Shown: positions 1-6,301 of the stretch, piece after piece
Layout: the number at the start of each line of letters is the position of its first letter
Position numbering within the stretch: the stretch's first letter is position 1
Assembly (NCBI GenBank): GCA_900556015.1
Contig: USNH01000018.1
Coordinates: 1 to 9,538 of the forward strand
Direction of reading: 5' to 3'
Source: an uncultured Eubacteriales bacterium
GTDB taxonomy: Bacteria > Bacillota_A > Clostridia > Oscillospirales > Oscillospiraceae
DNA length: 9,538 bases
Made by a program: the position numbers and the translations under genes
The notes under the pieces: model-generated
The model's database searches: none
What the model was told of the DNA's origin: nothing
What the model saw: only the letters and a program-made list of their open reading frames with translations

Positions 1-1729
1 ATTTGGCAGCCTGGGCGGCCTTCTTGTTGCGGCCAAGGGCGCGGATGCCCTCCACCACCAAGTCGATGGCCAGGATCACCAGCAGCACGCCGATGATGCC
101 GCGGATGTAGCACCACACCACGCCGTCGCCGCCAGCCATGATACCCACGACCTGGGCCTTGATGGTGAACACCAGGGAGGTCAGGGTCACGATCAGCATG
201 AAGAACATGGGGAAGTAGAACATCTTGTTGTTGCGGCCAATCTTGCCCAGCCAGCAGCACACAGCCAGCAGGCCCAGAGCGGCCAGCAGCTGGTTGGCAG
301 CGCCGAACAGAGCCCAGATCTTGGCATAGCCGGTCAGGCCCAGGGCCACGCCGGCCACCACGGTAATGCCGGTGGCCACAAACGGGTTGGTGATGGCCTT
401 CTTCCAGCCGGTCAGGTCCTCGCGGGTCTTGCCGGGCTCGACAAAGAACTCAGCGAACATATACCGGGCCAAACGGGTGGCGGTGTCCACGGAGGTCAGG
501 CAGAAGGCGGACACGGCCAGGATCAGCATGGAGTACACGGCGTTGTAGCAGCCGTCGCCGAACACCTCGGAGAACATGGAGGCAAGGCCGGTGGCAAACA
601 CCACGGTAGGCGTGGTGGTCGTGCCGTCAGCATAGGAGGCCCAGATGTAACCCACAGCGCAGACGGAGATCAGCGCCAGGGCGCACTCGATGAGCATACC
701 GCCGTAGGCGATGGGCTTGGCGTCCTTCTCCTGATCCAGCTGCTTGGACGTCGTGCCGGAGCCCACCAGGGAGTGGAAGCCGGACACAGCGCCGCAGGCG
801 ATGGTCACGAACAGTGCGGGGAACAGATAGCCCAGGGACGTGCCGCTGGGAGCGAGGGTGTCATAGAACCCGGTGAACGCGGGCATATCCACATCGGGGT
901 GGCAGCCGACGATACCCACCACAGCCAGGATCATCATGCCGTACAGCAGGAAGGAGCTCAGGTAGTCACGGGGCTGGAGCAGAATCCACACAGGGGTGAC
1001 GGAGGCCACGCCGATATACAGGCCCACGATGATCATCCACACGGTGTAGCTCAGATAGATGGGATGCCAGTTCAGGCCGATGACCATGCAGACCACGATA
1101 CCGATGACGCCGATAACGGTGGCAATGCCCAAAGGGGCGTTGCGGCGGTATACGAAGAAGCCGAACAGGATGGCCATCACGATGAACATGATGGAGATGA
1201 TGGCGGTGGAAGCGTTGGCGGCAGAGGCCTCCAGGTCCACGAGACCGTCCGCGGTATAGGTGGCCTTGAAGGTGTTGGCCACGATGGAGGCGAAGGCCGC
1301 CACCACCAGGATCAGCGTCAGGTACGCGAAGGTGATGAACAGCTTCTTGGCCTTTGCGCCGATAGCGTCGCCGATGACCTCACCGATGGACTCACCCTTG
1401 TGGCGGATGGAGGCGAACAGTGCGCCGTAGTCATGCACGCCGCCGAAGAAGATGCCGCCGATCAGGACCCACAGCATAACGGGGACCCAGCCGAACACAG
1501 CGGCCTGGATGGGGCCGTTGATGGGGCCTGCGCCGGCGATAGAGGAAAAGTGATGGCCCATCAGAACGGGAGCCTTGGCGGGACAGTAGTCCTTACCGTC
1601 CTCCAGCTCATGGGCAGGGGTGACGCGGGAGTTATCCACGCCCCACTTCTTGGCCAGCCAGCCGCCGTAGAAAATATAGCCTACGACCAGCACGGCACAG
1701 CCGATGATCAGGAACAAAGCAGCATTCAT
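1..1729 (-). CDS. cstA: CstA family carbon starvation / peptide-pyruvate transporter, 3' end cut by window edge
   Basis: Polytopic inner-membrane transporter. Characterised CstA/BtsT relatives take up peptides or pyruvate with H+; the substrate here is inferred. I read 576 codons from the ATG at 1729 with no stop before base 1, so the C terminus is missing. Family landmarks: a hydrophobic N terminus (residues 3-22), the conserved stretch HHFSSIAGAGPINGP (59-73), HDY (99-101), WILLQPRDYLSSF (248-260), SGFHSLVGSGTTSKQL (316-331), TSVDTATRLARY (412-423) and LFGAANQLLAAL (474-485). Many membrane helices lie between them. The final visible residues are basic (GRNKKAAQAAK), as expected close to a cytoplasmic tail. 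AAAGGAG (1738-1744) is 8 bases before the ATG. The start overlaps the stop of the upstream 179-residue gene as ATGA (1726-1729), so translation is probably coupled. Codon use looks more biased than in neighbouring genes (18 of 19 prolines CCC/CCT), hinting at high expression. Family call is secure. Confidence 0.95.
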   Translation of the reverse strand, partial: MNAALFLIIGCAVLVVGYIFYGGWLAKKWGVDNSRVTPAHELEDGKDYCPAKAPVLMGHHFSSIAGAGPINGPIQAAVFGWVPVMLWVLIGGIFFGGVHDYGALFASIRHKGESIGEVIGDAIGAKAKKLFITFAYLTLILVVAAFASIVANTFKATYTADGLVDLEASAANASTAIISIMFIVMAILFGFFVYRRNAPLGIATVIGVIGIVVCMVIGLNWHPIYLSYTVWMIIVGLYIGVASVTPVWILLQPRDYLSSFLLYGMMILAVVGIVGCHPDVDMPAFTGFYDTLAPSGTSLGYLFPALFVTIACGAVSGFHSLVGSGTTSKQLDQEKDAKPIAYGGMLIECALALISVCAVGYIWASYADGTTTTPTVVFATGLASMFSEVFGDGCYNAVYSMLILAVSAFCLTSVDTATRLARYMFAEFFVEPGKTREDLTGWKKAITNPFVATGITVVAGVALGLTGYAKIWALFGAANQLLAALGLLAVCCWLGKIGRNNKMFYFPMFFMLIVTLTSLVFTIKAQVVGIMAGGDGVVWCYIRGIIGVLLVILAIDLVVEGIRALGRNKKAAQAAK

Positions 1730-2265
1730 AAAGTTCTCTCCTTTCCGAACAGCTTTCTCTTTTGCTTATGAAACAGGGCTCTGTTGAGCACCTGCGCTGC
1801 ACTGTGTCCGCTGGCGTTGGTGCTGACCTTTTCCTCCGGCAGCACCGCCAGAGCGGTATGAAAATCCATCCATCCCCAATAGGACATACGAAAGCTCTTG
1901 TAGAGCCTGCACCGCTTCAGCGCCCTGCGGGCGTCCTCGTCGCAGCTGTCGCACAGGAAGATGGCGGAGATATAGGTATACATGTGGTTCGGGCCGGGCT
2001 GGATGCGGGCCATGCCCTCCTCGTAGGCCAGCTTCTCGCACCGTTCATAGATCTCCTTCGTCAGGTGCGGCACGCTGAACAGGTACACATATTCAAAGCT
2101 GTTGGCCTCCCACAGCTTCGCTTTCTTGGAGAGGACGTACTTGGAGTTGTGGACGAAAAAGTCCATGGTGGCCATCAGGGGCTGCCGTGCCTCCTCGTGC
2201 CGCGTCACGTCAAAGCTGCCCGCGTACACATCGCACAGCTTGTCAACGGCCTCCTGCCTCGTCAT
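1726..2265 (-). CDS. Uncharacterised 179-residue CxxC protein coupled to cstA
   Basis: I do not recognise the family. The start at 2265 (MTRQEAVDKL) is chosen because AAGGAGG sits at 2274-2280, 8 bases upstream; the longer frame from 2322 would begin at the foot of a leader hairpin without a good binding site. The protein looks soluble: no signal peptide and no clear membrane helix, with charged helical stretches and many aromatic residues (FEYVYLF at 57-63, MYTYISAIFLC at 95-105, YWGWMDF at 129-135). Cysteines at 11, 76, 105, 108 and 119 include a CDSC motif at 105-108, which could bind metal or be redox active; this is inference. The tail is basic (HKQKRKLFGKER). Its stop TGA shares bases with the cstA ATG, and both share one promoter and leader, so a role tied to CstA (regulator, accessory or cytosolic partner) is plausible. 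It is not YbdD, the roughly 65-residue partner of E. coli cstA. Confidence 0.8.
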   Translation of the reverse strand: MTRQEAVDKLCDVYAGSFDVTRHEEARQPLMATMDFFVHNSKYVLSKKAKLWEANSFEYVYLFSVPHLTKEIYERCEKLAYEEGMARIQPGPNHMYTYISAIFLCDSCDEDARRALKRCRLYKSFRMSYWGWMDFHTALAVLPEEKVSTNASGHSAAQVLNRALFHKQKRKLFGKERTL

Positions 2266-2273
2266 GGTCTCGT

Positions 2274-2280
2274 CCTCCTT
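2274..2280 (-). promoter_or_regulatory. Ribosome binding site deciding the start of the 179-residue gene
   Basis: AAGGAGG on the minus strand, 8 bases before the ATG at 2265. It decides this internal start over the in-frame ATG at 2322, which lacks a comparable site. Confidence 0.8.
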
Positions 2281-2322
2281 CCATCGCACCGTTCTTAACG
2301 CCCATTCACACACTCTGAACAT

Positions 2323-2371
2323 CTTTCACGATTAAAACCGTGAAAGGCGCTTTCCACAAAAGTTGGAAAAG
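2323..2371 (-). promoter_or_regulatory. Leader with four alternating half-sites and competing hairpins ahead of the cstA unit
   Basis: On the plus strand the half-sites are CTTTCACG (2323-2330), CGTGAAAG (2339-2346), CTTTCCAC (2350-2357) and TTGGAAAAG (2363-2371), alternating in orientation. In the minus-strand transcript the first pair forms a perfect 8-bp stem with an 8-base loop. The second and third can instead pair (GUGGAAAG with CUUUCAC, one bulged G, 3-base loop). The third and fourth can also pair (TTTCCA/TGGAAA). Adjacent pairings exclude each other. No U-tract follows, so a simple terminator is unlikely. The structure lies between the predicted transcription start near 2410 and the ribosome binding site at 2274. 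It may instead be a protein-binding array on DNA. Function is inferred. Confidence 0.5.
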
Positions 2372-2386
2372 TGCTCCGTATGAGCG

Positions 2387-2403
2387 CCGGGAAACGTTCC
2401 CGG
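2387..2403. repeat. 17-bp inverted repeat at the predicted transcription start (candidate operator)
   Basis: CCGGGAA-ACG-TTCCCGG, perfect 7-bp arms around a 3-base centre. It begins about 7 bases downstream of the predicted start of the cstA-unit transcript. It could be a repressor operator overlapping the initially transcribed region, or a small hairpin stabilising the 5' end of the mRNA. The binding factor is unknown. Confidence 0.55.
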
Positions 2404-2416
2404 AAAAGACGTCATA

Positions 2417-2445
2417 AATATATACCGCTGTTTTTCAACTTGCAA
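2417..2445 (-). promoter_or_regulatory. Predicted sigma-70-type promoter of the 179-residue gene / cstA unit
   Basis: On the minus strand: -35 TTGCAA (2440-2445), 17-base spacer, -10 TATATT (2417-2422), giving a start near 2410 and a leader of about 145 bases before the ATG at 2265. The -35 is imperfect (TTGCAA versus TTGACA), which fits a promoter helped by an activator bound to the upstream repeats at 2451-2507. No experimental support. Confidence 0.6.
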
Positions 2446-2450
2446 GACGC

Positions 2451-2507
2451 AAATTGCACAATCTTCAGCCGTTAATTTTGTGTAAATTTTTAGTTGATTT
2501 GTGCAAA
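2451..2507. promoter_or_regulatory. Upstream repeat sites, two 10-mers 21 bp apart plus an inverted copy
   Basis: TTTGTGTAAA (2477-2486) and TTTGTGCAAA (2498-2507) match at 9 of 10 bases and begin exactly 21 bases (two helical turns) apart. A third copy, TTGCACAA (2454-2461), is inverted and lies just upstream of the -35. The arrangement is what an activator site looks like. LytTR-type regulators are known to bind paired direct repeats with this spacing, and the enteric CstA relative BtsT is controlled by the LytTR system BtsSR. Assignment of this site to a LytTR protein is inference. Confidence 0.45.
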
Positions 2508-2592
2508 GAGACGTGGTACATTGTAAATATCCTCCGCGCTATGAGGAAGTTTCGTGTAACGCACCTCATTCCGCCTCTGAAAAACAGCAAAA

Positions 2593-2624
2593 CGGCCTGT
2601 CGCCCACCACCGGGAGACAGGCCG
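2593..2624. terminator. Strong hairpin with flanking T-tracts on both strands, probable terminator
   Basis: CGGCCTGTC (2593-2601) pairs perfectly with GACAGGCCG (2616-2624); an inner CCC/GGG can stack on top. CTTTTG follows on the plus strand, and GTTTTGCTGTTTTT follows on the minus strand. It lies downstream of the deacylase terminator and upstream of the cstA promoter, so it may act as a second barrier against read-through into the cstA unit. No gene is evident in 2508-2754; open frames there are short, unconvincing and run through the hairpins. Confidence 0.5.
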
Positions 2625-2754
2625 CTTTTGCGTCCTCGCCGCCAAAATATCCCTGCCGCGCCGCTGAAAAGTTTTTCCGCTTTTGGTAAAAAATAACGGC
2701 AACTTTTTTCCTTACCCGAACCGCCCCACGCGGCTTCTGCTCGCCCCCCCAACA

Positions 2755-2784
2755 AAAAAGAACCGCCCTCCGGCGGTTCTTTTT
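2755..2784 (-). terminator. Rho-independent terminator of the deacylase operon
   Basis: AAAAAGAACCGCC (2755-2767), 4-base loop, GGCGGTTCTTTTT (2772-2784): a perfect 13-bp palindrome. On the minus strand it starts 4 bases after the deacylase stop codon and ends in a run of six T. The A-tract on the other arm would let it work in both directions. Confidence 0.93.
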
Positions 2785-2788
2785 CCAT

Positions 2789-4372
2789 TCATCTCCGTAT
2801 CACCCGTCCGGCCTTCGCGCCGGTCAGCTGTCCGTCCCGGACGGCCACCTGACCGTCCACCAGCACCAGCGCCATGCCCTCCGCCGTCTGCCGGGGCTGC
2901 TGATACGTCCCCCGCTCGTGGAGCTTCTCCGGGTCGAACACGCACACGTCCGCGTCCGCGCCCTGGGCCAGCAGGCCCTTGCCCCGCAGCCGCAGCGCCG
3001 CCGCCGGCGCACCCGTCAGCTTGTGAACGGCCTGCTCCCACGTCAGCGTCCCCGTCTCCCGGACGAAGTGCTCCAGCAGCCGGGTGCAGCTGCCGTACAC
3101 CCGCGGATGGGGCTGACCCTCCGTGGGATAGGTGGCGTCGGAGATCAGACTGCTGTACGGGTCGCGGAGGATGGCCGCGATGTCCGCCTCCGAGGCCATG
3201 AAGTCGATCATCGTCACCTGGCAGTGCTCCCGGATCAGCAGGTCGCAGCAGGCGTCCAGCGGCGTCTTGTGCTCTATCTCCGCCTCCTCCGCCACGCTCT
3301 TGCCCAAAAGCGGCTGATCCTCCGGGCAGTGCAGGCTGGTCAGGAAAATGCCGTCCCAGCCCGCCAGCTTGGCGATGTTGTCAAAGCCGCTGCCGTCCTC
3401 GATGCGGCGCGCCAGAATCTCCCGCTGGCGGGGATCTGCCAGCCGCGCCACCACCGCGTCCATGCCGCCTTCCAAAAACTCCGGCGGCAGGATGTGCAGC
3501 AGCTGGGTCGAGCCGGCGGTGTAAGGATACACATCGCAGCTCACATCCAGCCCCTCCCGCCGTGCGTTTTCCAGCAGCGCCAGCGCCCGGGGTATCTTCG
3601 TGCCCCAGTTGTCCCGGCCCATGGCCTTCAGGTGGCTGATGTGCAGCGGTATCTTCAGCGTCCGGGCCACCGTCAGCATCTCCTCCACGGAGTCGCACAC
3701 GCCGCCGCCCTCCTGCCTCATGTGTACCGTCAGCGGCACGTCCTGCCCTGCCAGGGGCCGTAAGGCCCGGATCAGCTCCGCCGTGGTGTAGAAGCACTCC
3801 GGCGCGTAGCCCAGACCCAGCGACACGCCCAGCGCGCCGTCGCCCAGCGCCCGCTCCAGCGCCCGGTGTATGGCCCGGTAATGGCCGCTTTCCAGGTGCT
3901 CCAGCTCATAGCCCGCCGCGTCGGCCCGCAGCACGCCCGCTCCGGCCAGCATCCCCATGTGCAGGGGCAGCGGCGGCAGCGATGCGAAATACTCCGCCAG
4001 CGACCCGGTGGCCATCTCCGCCGGGATCTCCCCGGTGATGGGCCGCAGATAGTCCCGTATGGCCTGGCCGTGTGCCGCGCCGAAGGGCGCGCAGCTCAGG
4101 CCGCAGTTGCCGTTGACGATGGTGGTCAGTCCCTGGCACAGCTCCGCCGCGCCGAAGCCGGGGCGAAACGCCGCCGCGTCGGCGTGGCGGTGTATGTCGA
4201 TGAATCCCGGCGTCACCGTCAGGCCGTCCGCGTTGACAGCCTGCCGGGCCTCCCGGCCCGTCAGATCGCCCACGGCGGCGATTTTCCCGTCCAATATGCC
4301 CACGTCCGCCCGGAAGCCCGGTGCGCCCGTGCCGTCGATGACAAGGCCGCCCCGGATAATGGTATCAAGCAT
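2789..4372 (-). CDS. N-acyl-D-amino-acid deacylase (D-aminoacylase family amidohydrolase)
   Basis: Cytoplasmic metal-dependent hydrolase of the D-aminoacylase branch of the amidohydrolase superfamily, which removes the acyl group from N-acyl-D-amino acids. The 527 residues match the family's usual 480-540. An N-terminal beta-sandwich segment leads to DIHRHAD (metal ligands H61, H63), then NGNCGLS with the bridging cysteine typical of D-aminoacylases (C90), HMRQEG (H217), HISHLK (H244/H247) and ISDATYP (D412). The C terminus closes the sandwich (DADVCVFDPEKL, 473-484). All expected catalytic residues are present. I chose the ATG at 4372 because AGAGG (4381-4385) is 8 bases before it; an in-frame GTG at 4381 overlaps that site. 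The start overlaps the kinase gene by 8 bases, so the enzyme is coupled to the two-component system. No signal peptide. Substrate within the family is not determined; dihydroorotase- or dipeptidase-like activities are less likely given NCG and HMR. Confidence 0.88.
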   Translation of the reverse strand: MLDTIIRGGLVIDGTGAPGFRADVGILDGKIAAVGDLTGREARQAVNADGLTVTPGFIDIHRHADAAAFRPGFGAAELCQGLTTIVNGNCGLSCAPFGAAHGQAIRDYLRPITGEIPAEMATGSLAEYFASLPPLPLHMGMLAGAGVLRADAAGYELEHLESGHYRAIHRALERALGDGALGVSLGLGYAPECFYTTAELIRALRPLAGQDVPLTVHMRQEGGGVCDSVEEMLTVARTLKIPLHISHLKAMGRDNWGTKIPRALALLENARREGLDVSCDVYPYTAGSTQLLHILPPEFLEGGMDAVVARLADPRQREILARRIEDGSGFDNIAKLAGWDGIFLTSLHCPEDQPLLGKSVAEEAEIEHKTPLDACCDLLIREHCQVTMIDFMASEADIAAILRDPYSSLISDATYPTEGQPHPRVYGSCTRLLEHFVRETGTLTWEQAVHKLTGAPAAALRLRGKGLLAQGADADVCVFDPEKLHERGTYQQPRQTAEGMALVLVDGQVAVRDGQLTGAKAGRVIRR

Positions 4373-5588
4373 GATCCGCACCTCTTTCTTGTTTCCCCGC
4401 CGTCAGGGGCAGGGTGATGATGAACCGCGTCACGCCGCTGCCGCTCTCGCAGCGCAGCGTGCCCCGGTGTGCCTCGATAATGGCCTTGGCGATGGGCAGC
4501 CCCAGGCCGAAGCTGTCGCCGTCCGTCCGGGCCTCGTCTGCCCGGTAGAAGCGGTCAAAGATATGGGGCAGCTTGTCCGCCGGAATGTCCGCACCCCGGT
4601 TTTCCACCGTCACCGCGGCGAAGCGTCCCTGTCTCTCCGCCGTCAGGCGGATGTCCGTGCCGTCCGCGGCATATTTCACCGCATTGTCCAACAGCGCCGC
4701 CAGCGCCTGCCCCAGCTTTGTGCCGTCGCCCCGTACCGGCAGCGATGGCGCGATGTCGTACTCCAGCCGCTTTCCGGCCTCAAAGGCCACCGGCTCGAAC
4801 CGCAGCGCCGCCGTCACCGCCGTCTCGGACAGCTCCACCGTCTGCTCCGGCAGTGCTCCGGCGCTGCGCTGGGCGCGGGACAGGGTGAGCATATCCTCCA
4901 CCAGCAGCTTCATCCGGCGGCCCTCCGCCCGGATGTTGTCGATGTACGCCGCCTGCTCCGGCAGCGCCGACTGGTTCAGCAGCTCCGCTGAAGATAAGAT
5001 CACCGTCAGCGGCGTTTTCAGCTCGTGGCTGGCGTCGGACAAAAACTGCTCCTGCTGCGCCCACGCCGCGCCCACCGGGCGCGTCACCACGCCGGACAGC
5101 AGATAGCTGCACAAAAACAGCACCACCAGCGCCGCCGACCCGGCCAGGGAGCACACCGCCGCCATGGAGCGCATGGTGGTGCTCTCCAGCGTGGTGTCCG
5201 TAAAGGCGATCAGGGTGCTGGTGTAGCCCGTCCGCCGCAGATACCGCAGGTGGAAATCCGCCAGCAGTCCCGTGTCCTCCTCCTGGGCCAGCGCCGCCGT
5301 CACGATGGCCGCCAGTTGGCTCTGATCGCTCAGGTCATAGTAGCTGTTGCCCGCCACCCGGGCCGTGCCGCTGGCATATACCTCCGCCACGAAGCAGGGG
5401 ATGCCCTCCGCGCCGGGCTGGCGCGAGCCGTAATCCCCGCTCTCCAGCGCCTGATACAGCTGCTGCTGCACGCTCTTTCGGTAGTTGCTTCGCGAGATCA
5501 GCACCACCGCCGCGAACACCGCCAGCAGCACCAGCGAGATCAGCAGCATATTGGTGGCCACTACCTTCCAGCGCAGATGGCGTATCAT
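4365..5588 (-). CDS. Membrane sensor histidine kinase of a two-component system, no HAMP domain
   Basis: 407 residues. Short cytoplasmic N terminus, first membrane helix at about 11-32, an extracytoplasmic sensor region at about 33-141, second helix at about 143-165. The H-box ASHELKTPL (186-194, phospho-accepting H188) follows within about 20 residues, leaving no room for a normal HAMP domain; TRPVGAAW (169-176) takes its place. The ATPase domain shows the N-box ALLDNAVKYAADG (298-310), the F-box-like PHIFDRFYRADE (341-352) and the G-box SFGLGLPIAKAIIEAHRG (359-376). The gene starts inside the stop of the response regulator (ATGA, 5585-5588) and its end overlaps the deacylase start by 8 bases. 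It should phosphorylate the adjacent OmpR-type regulator. The signal is unknown; the sensor region matches no domain I can name. The upstream lipoprotein, also at the outer face, could be a partner. Confidence 0.93.
   Translation of the reverse strand: MIRHLRWKVVATNMLLISLVLLAVFAAVVLISRSNYRKSVQQQLYQALESGDYGSRQPGAEGIPCFVAEVYASGTARVAGNSYYDLSDQSQLAAIVTAALAQEEDTGLLADFHLRYLRRTGYTSTLIAFTDTTLESTTMRSMAAVCSLAGSAALVVLFLCSYLLSGVVTRPVGAAWAQQEQFLSDASHELKTPLTVILSSAELLNQSALPEQAAYIDNIRAEGRRMKLLVEDMLTLSRAQRSAGALPEQTVELSETAVTAALRFEPVAFEAGKRLEYDIAPSLPVRGDGTKLGQALAALLDNAVKYAADGTDIRLTAERQGRFAAVTVENRGADIPADKLPHIFDRFYRADEARTDGDSFGLGLPIAKAIIEAHRGTLRCESGSGVTRFIITLPLTAGKQERGADHA
4381..4385 (-). promoter_or_regulatory. 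Ribosome binding site deciding the deacylase start
   Basis: AGAGG (within AAAGAGG on the minus strand) lies 8 bases before the ATG at 4372, inside the end of the kinase gene. It favours ATG 4372 over GTG 4381. Confidence 0.7.
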
Positions 5589-6268
5589 TCCTCCACCTCC
5601 AGGCAGTAGCCCACCAGCCGCAGCGTTTTGATCCGCACGCGGGACTGCAAATGGGTCAGCTTCCGCCGCAGGAAGGAGATATACACCTCCACGTTGTTGT
5701 CCTCCGCCGCGGAGTCATAGCCCCAAACCTTCAGAATAAGCTGTTCCTTCGTCACGATCTGACTGCCGTTTTTCATCAGCAGCTCCATCAGGTCGTACTC
5801 CCTCCGGCTCAGCCGCACCTCCCTGTCCCCGCACCGCAGCAGAAACGTGGACTGTTGTAATTTCAGGTCGCCGAAGGCCGTCTCCCCAGCGTCGGCGCTG
5901 ACCTCATCGCCGCTGCGCCGCAGCAGGGAGCGGATACAGGCCAGCAGCTCCTCCGACTCAAAGGGCTTGGTCAGATAGTAGTCCGCGCCGCAGTCCAACC
6001 CCCGCACCCGGTCACTCAGCTCGCTCCGGGCCGTCAGCATCAGCACCGGCAGACTGCTGCCGCCGCCTCGCAGCTCCCGCAGCAGCGTAAAGCCGTCCAT
6101 CCCCGGCAGCATGGCGTCCAGCACCAGCAGGTCGTAGATACCGCTGCGGGCGTTGTCCAGCCCGGAGATACCGTCGTGGCACACGTCCGCCGTGTAGCCC
6201 TGCTGGTGCAGCAGCTCCGCCAGCGTGGATGCCAGCCGCTTCTCATCCTCCACGATCAAAATACGCAT
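5585..6268 (-). CDS. OmpR/PhoB family response regulator
   Basis: 227 residues in two parts. The receiver domain (1-118) carries E7/D8, phospho-accepting D51 in LLVLDAMLPGMDG, T79 and K101 in LTKPF. The winged-helix DNA-binding domain (about 129-225) has FGDLKL, LSRREYDLMELLMKNG, VWGYD and the recognition helix NNVEVYISFLRRKL. All phosphorylation residues are intact. I chose the ATG at 6268 because AAAGGAG (6277-6283) is exactly 8 bases upstream; a GTG at 6277 in the same frame overlaps that site and would give a family-atypical N terminus. The stop overlaps the kinase start (ATGA). It lies 33 bases after the lipoprotein gene, which suggests one transcript. Targets are unknown; its own operon promoter near 7246-7274, with a perfect palindrome, is a candidate, although OmpR-type proteins usually bind direct repeats. 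Confidence 0.95.
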   Translation of the reverse strand: MRILIVEDEKRLASTLAELLHQQGYTADVCHDGISGLDNARSGIYDLLVLDAMLPGMDGFTLLRELRGGGSSLPVLMLTARSELSDRVRGLDCGADYYLTKPFESEELLACIRSLLRRSGDEVSADAGETAFGDLKLQQSTFLLRCGDREVRLSRREYDLMELLMKNGSQIVTKEQLILKVWGYDSAAEDNNVEVYISFLRRKLTHLQSRVRIKTLRLVGYCLEVEE

Positions 6269-6276
6269 CCCGAACA

Positions 6277-6283
6277 CTCCTTT
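6277..6283 (-). promoter_or_regulatory. Ribosome binding site deciding the response regulator start
   Basis: AAAGGAG on the minus strand, 8 bases before the ATG at 6268. It excludes the in-frame GTG at 6277, whose first base lies within it. Confidence 0.85.
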
Positions 6284-6301
6284 CGCCGCGCCCGGCGGGC
6301 T

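Noticed and set aside
773..1771. 332-codon plus-strand open frame rich in H, D, G and Q
   Set aside because: It is antisense to cstA, whose translation matches a well-known family. The odd composition is what GC-rich membrane-protein codons give when read backward.
2266..2322. Upstream start at 2322 for the 179-residue gene
   Set aside because: It would begin at the base of the leader hairpin without a good binding site, while AAGGAGG is ideally placed for the ATG at 2265.
2341..2356. CcpA cre site (TGAAAGGCGCTTTCCA)
   Set aside because: The arms resemble cre, but the spacing is two bases longer than the 14-base consensus and the symmetry is imperfect; it is better explained as part of the leader half-site array.
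2454..2696. 80-codon plus-strand open frame
   Set aside because: No ribosome binding site, low-complexity proline/arginine content, and it overlaps regulatory structure.
2465..2788. 107-codon minus-strand open frame in the intergenic region
   Set aside because: Its start lies inside the deacylase terminator, it runs through the hairpin at 2593-2624 and the repeat sites, and the residue composition is noncoding in character.
6275..6277. GTG start for the response regulator
   Set aside because: Its first base lies within the ribosome binding site that serves the ATG at 6268, and regulators of this family begin at MRILIVEDE.
6289..6300. Small GC inverted repeat between the lipoprotein and response regulator genes
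   Set aside because: The stem is only 4 bp with no T-run, so it is not convincing as a terminator within this operon.
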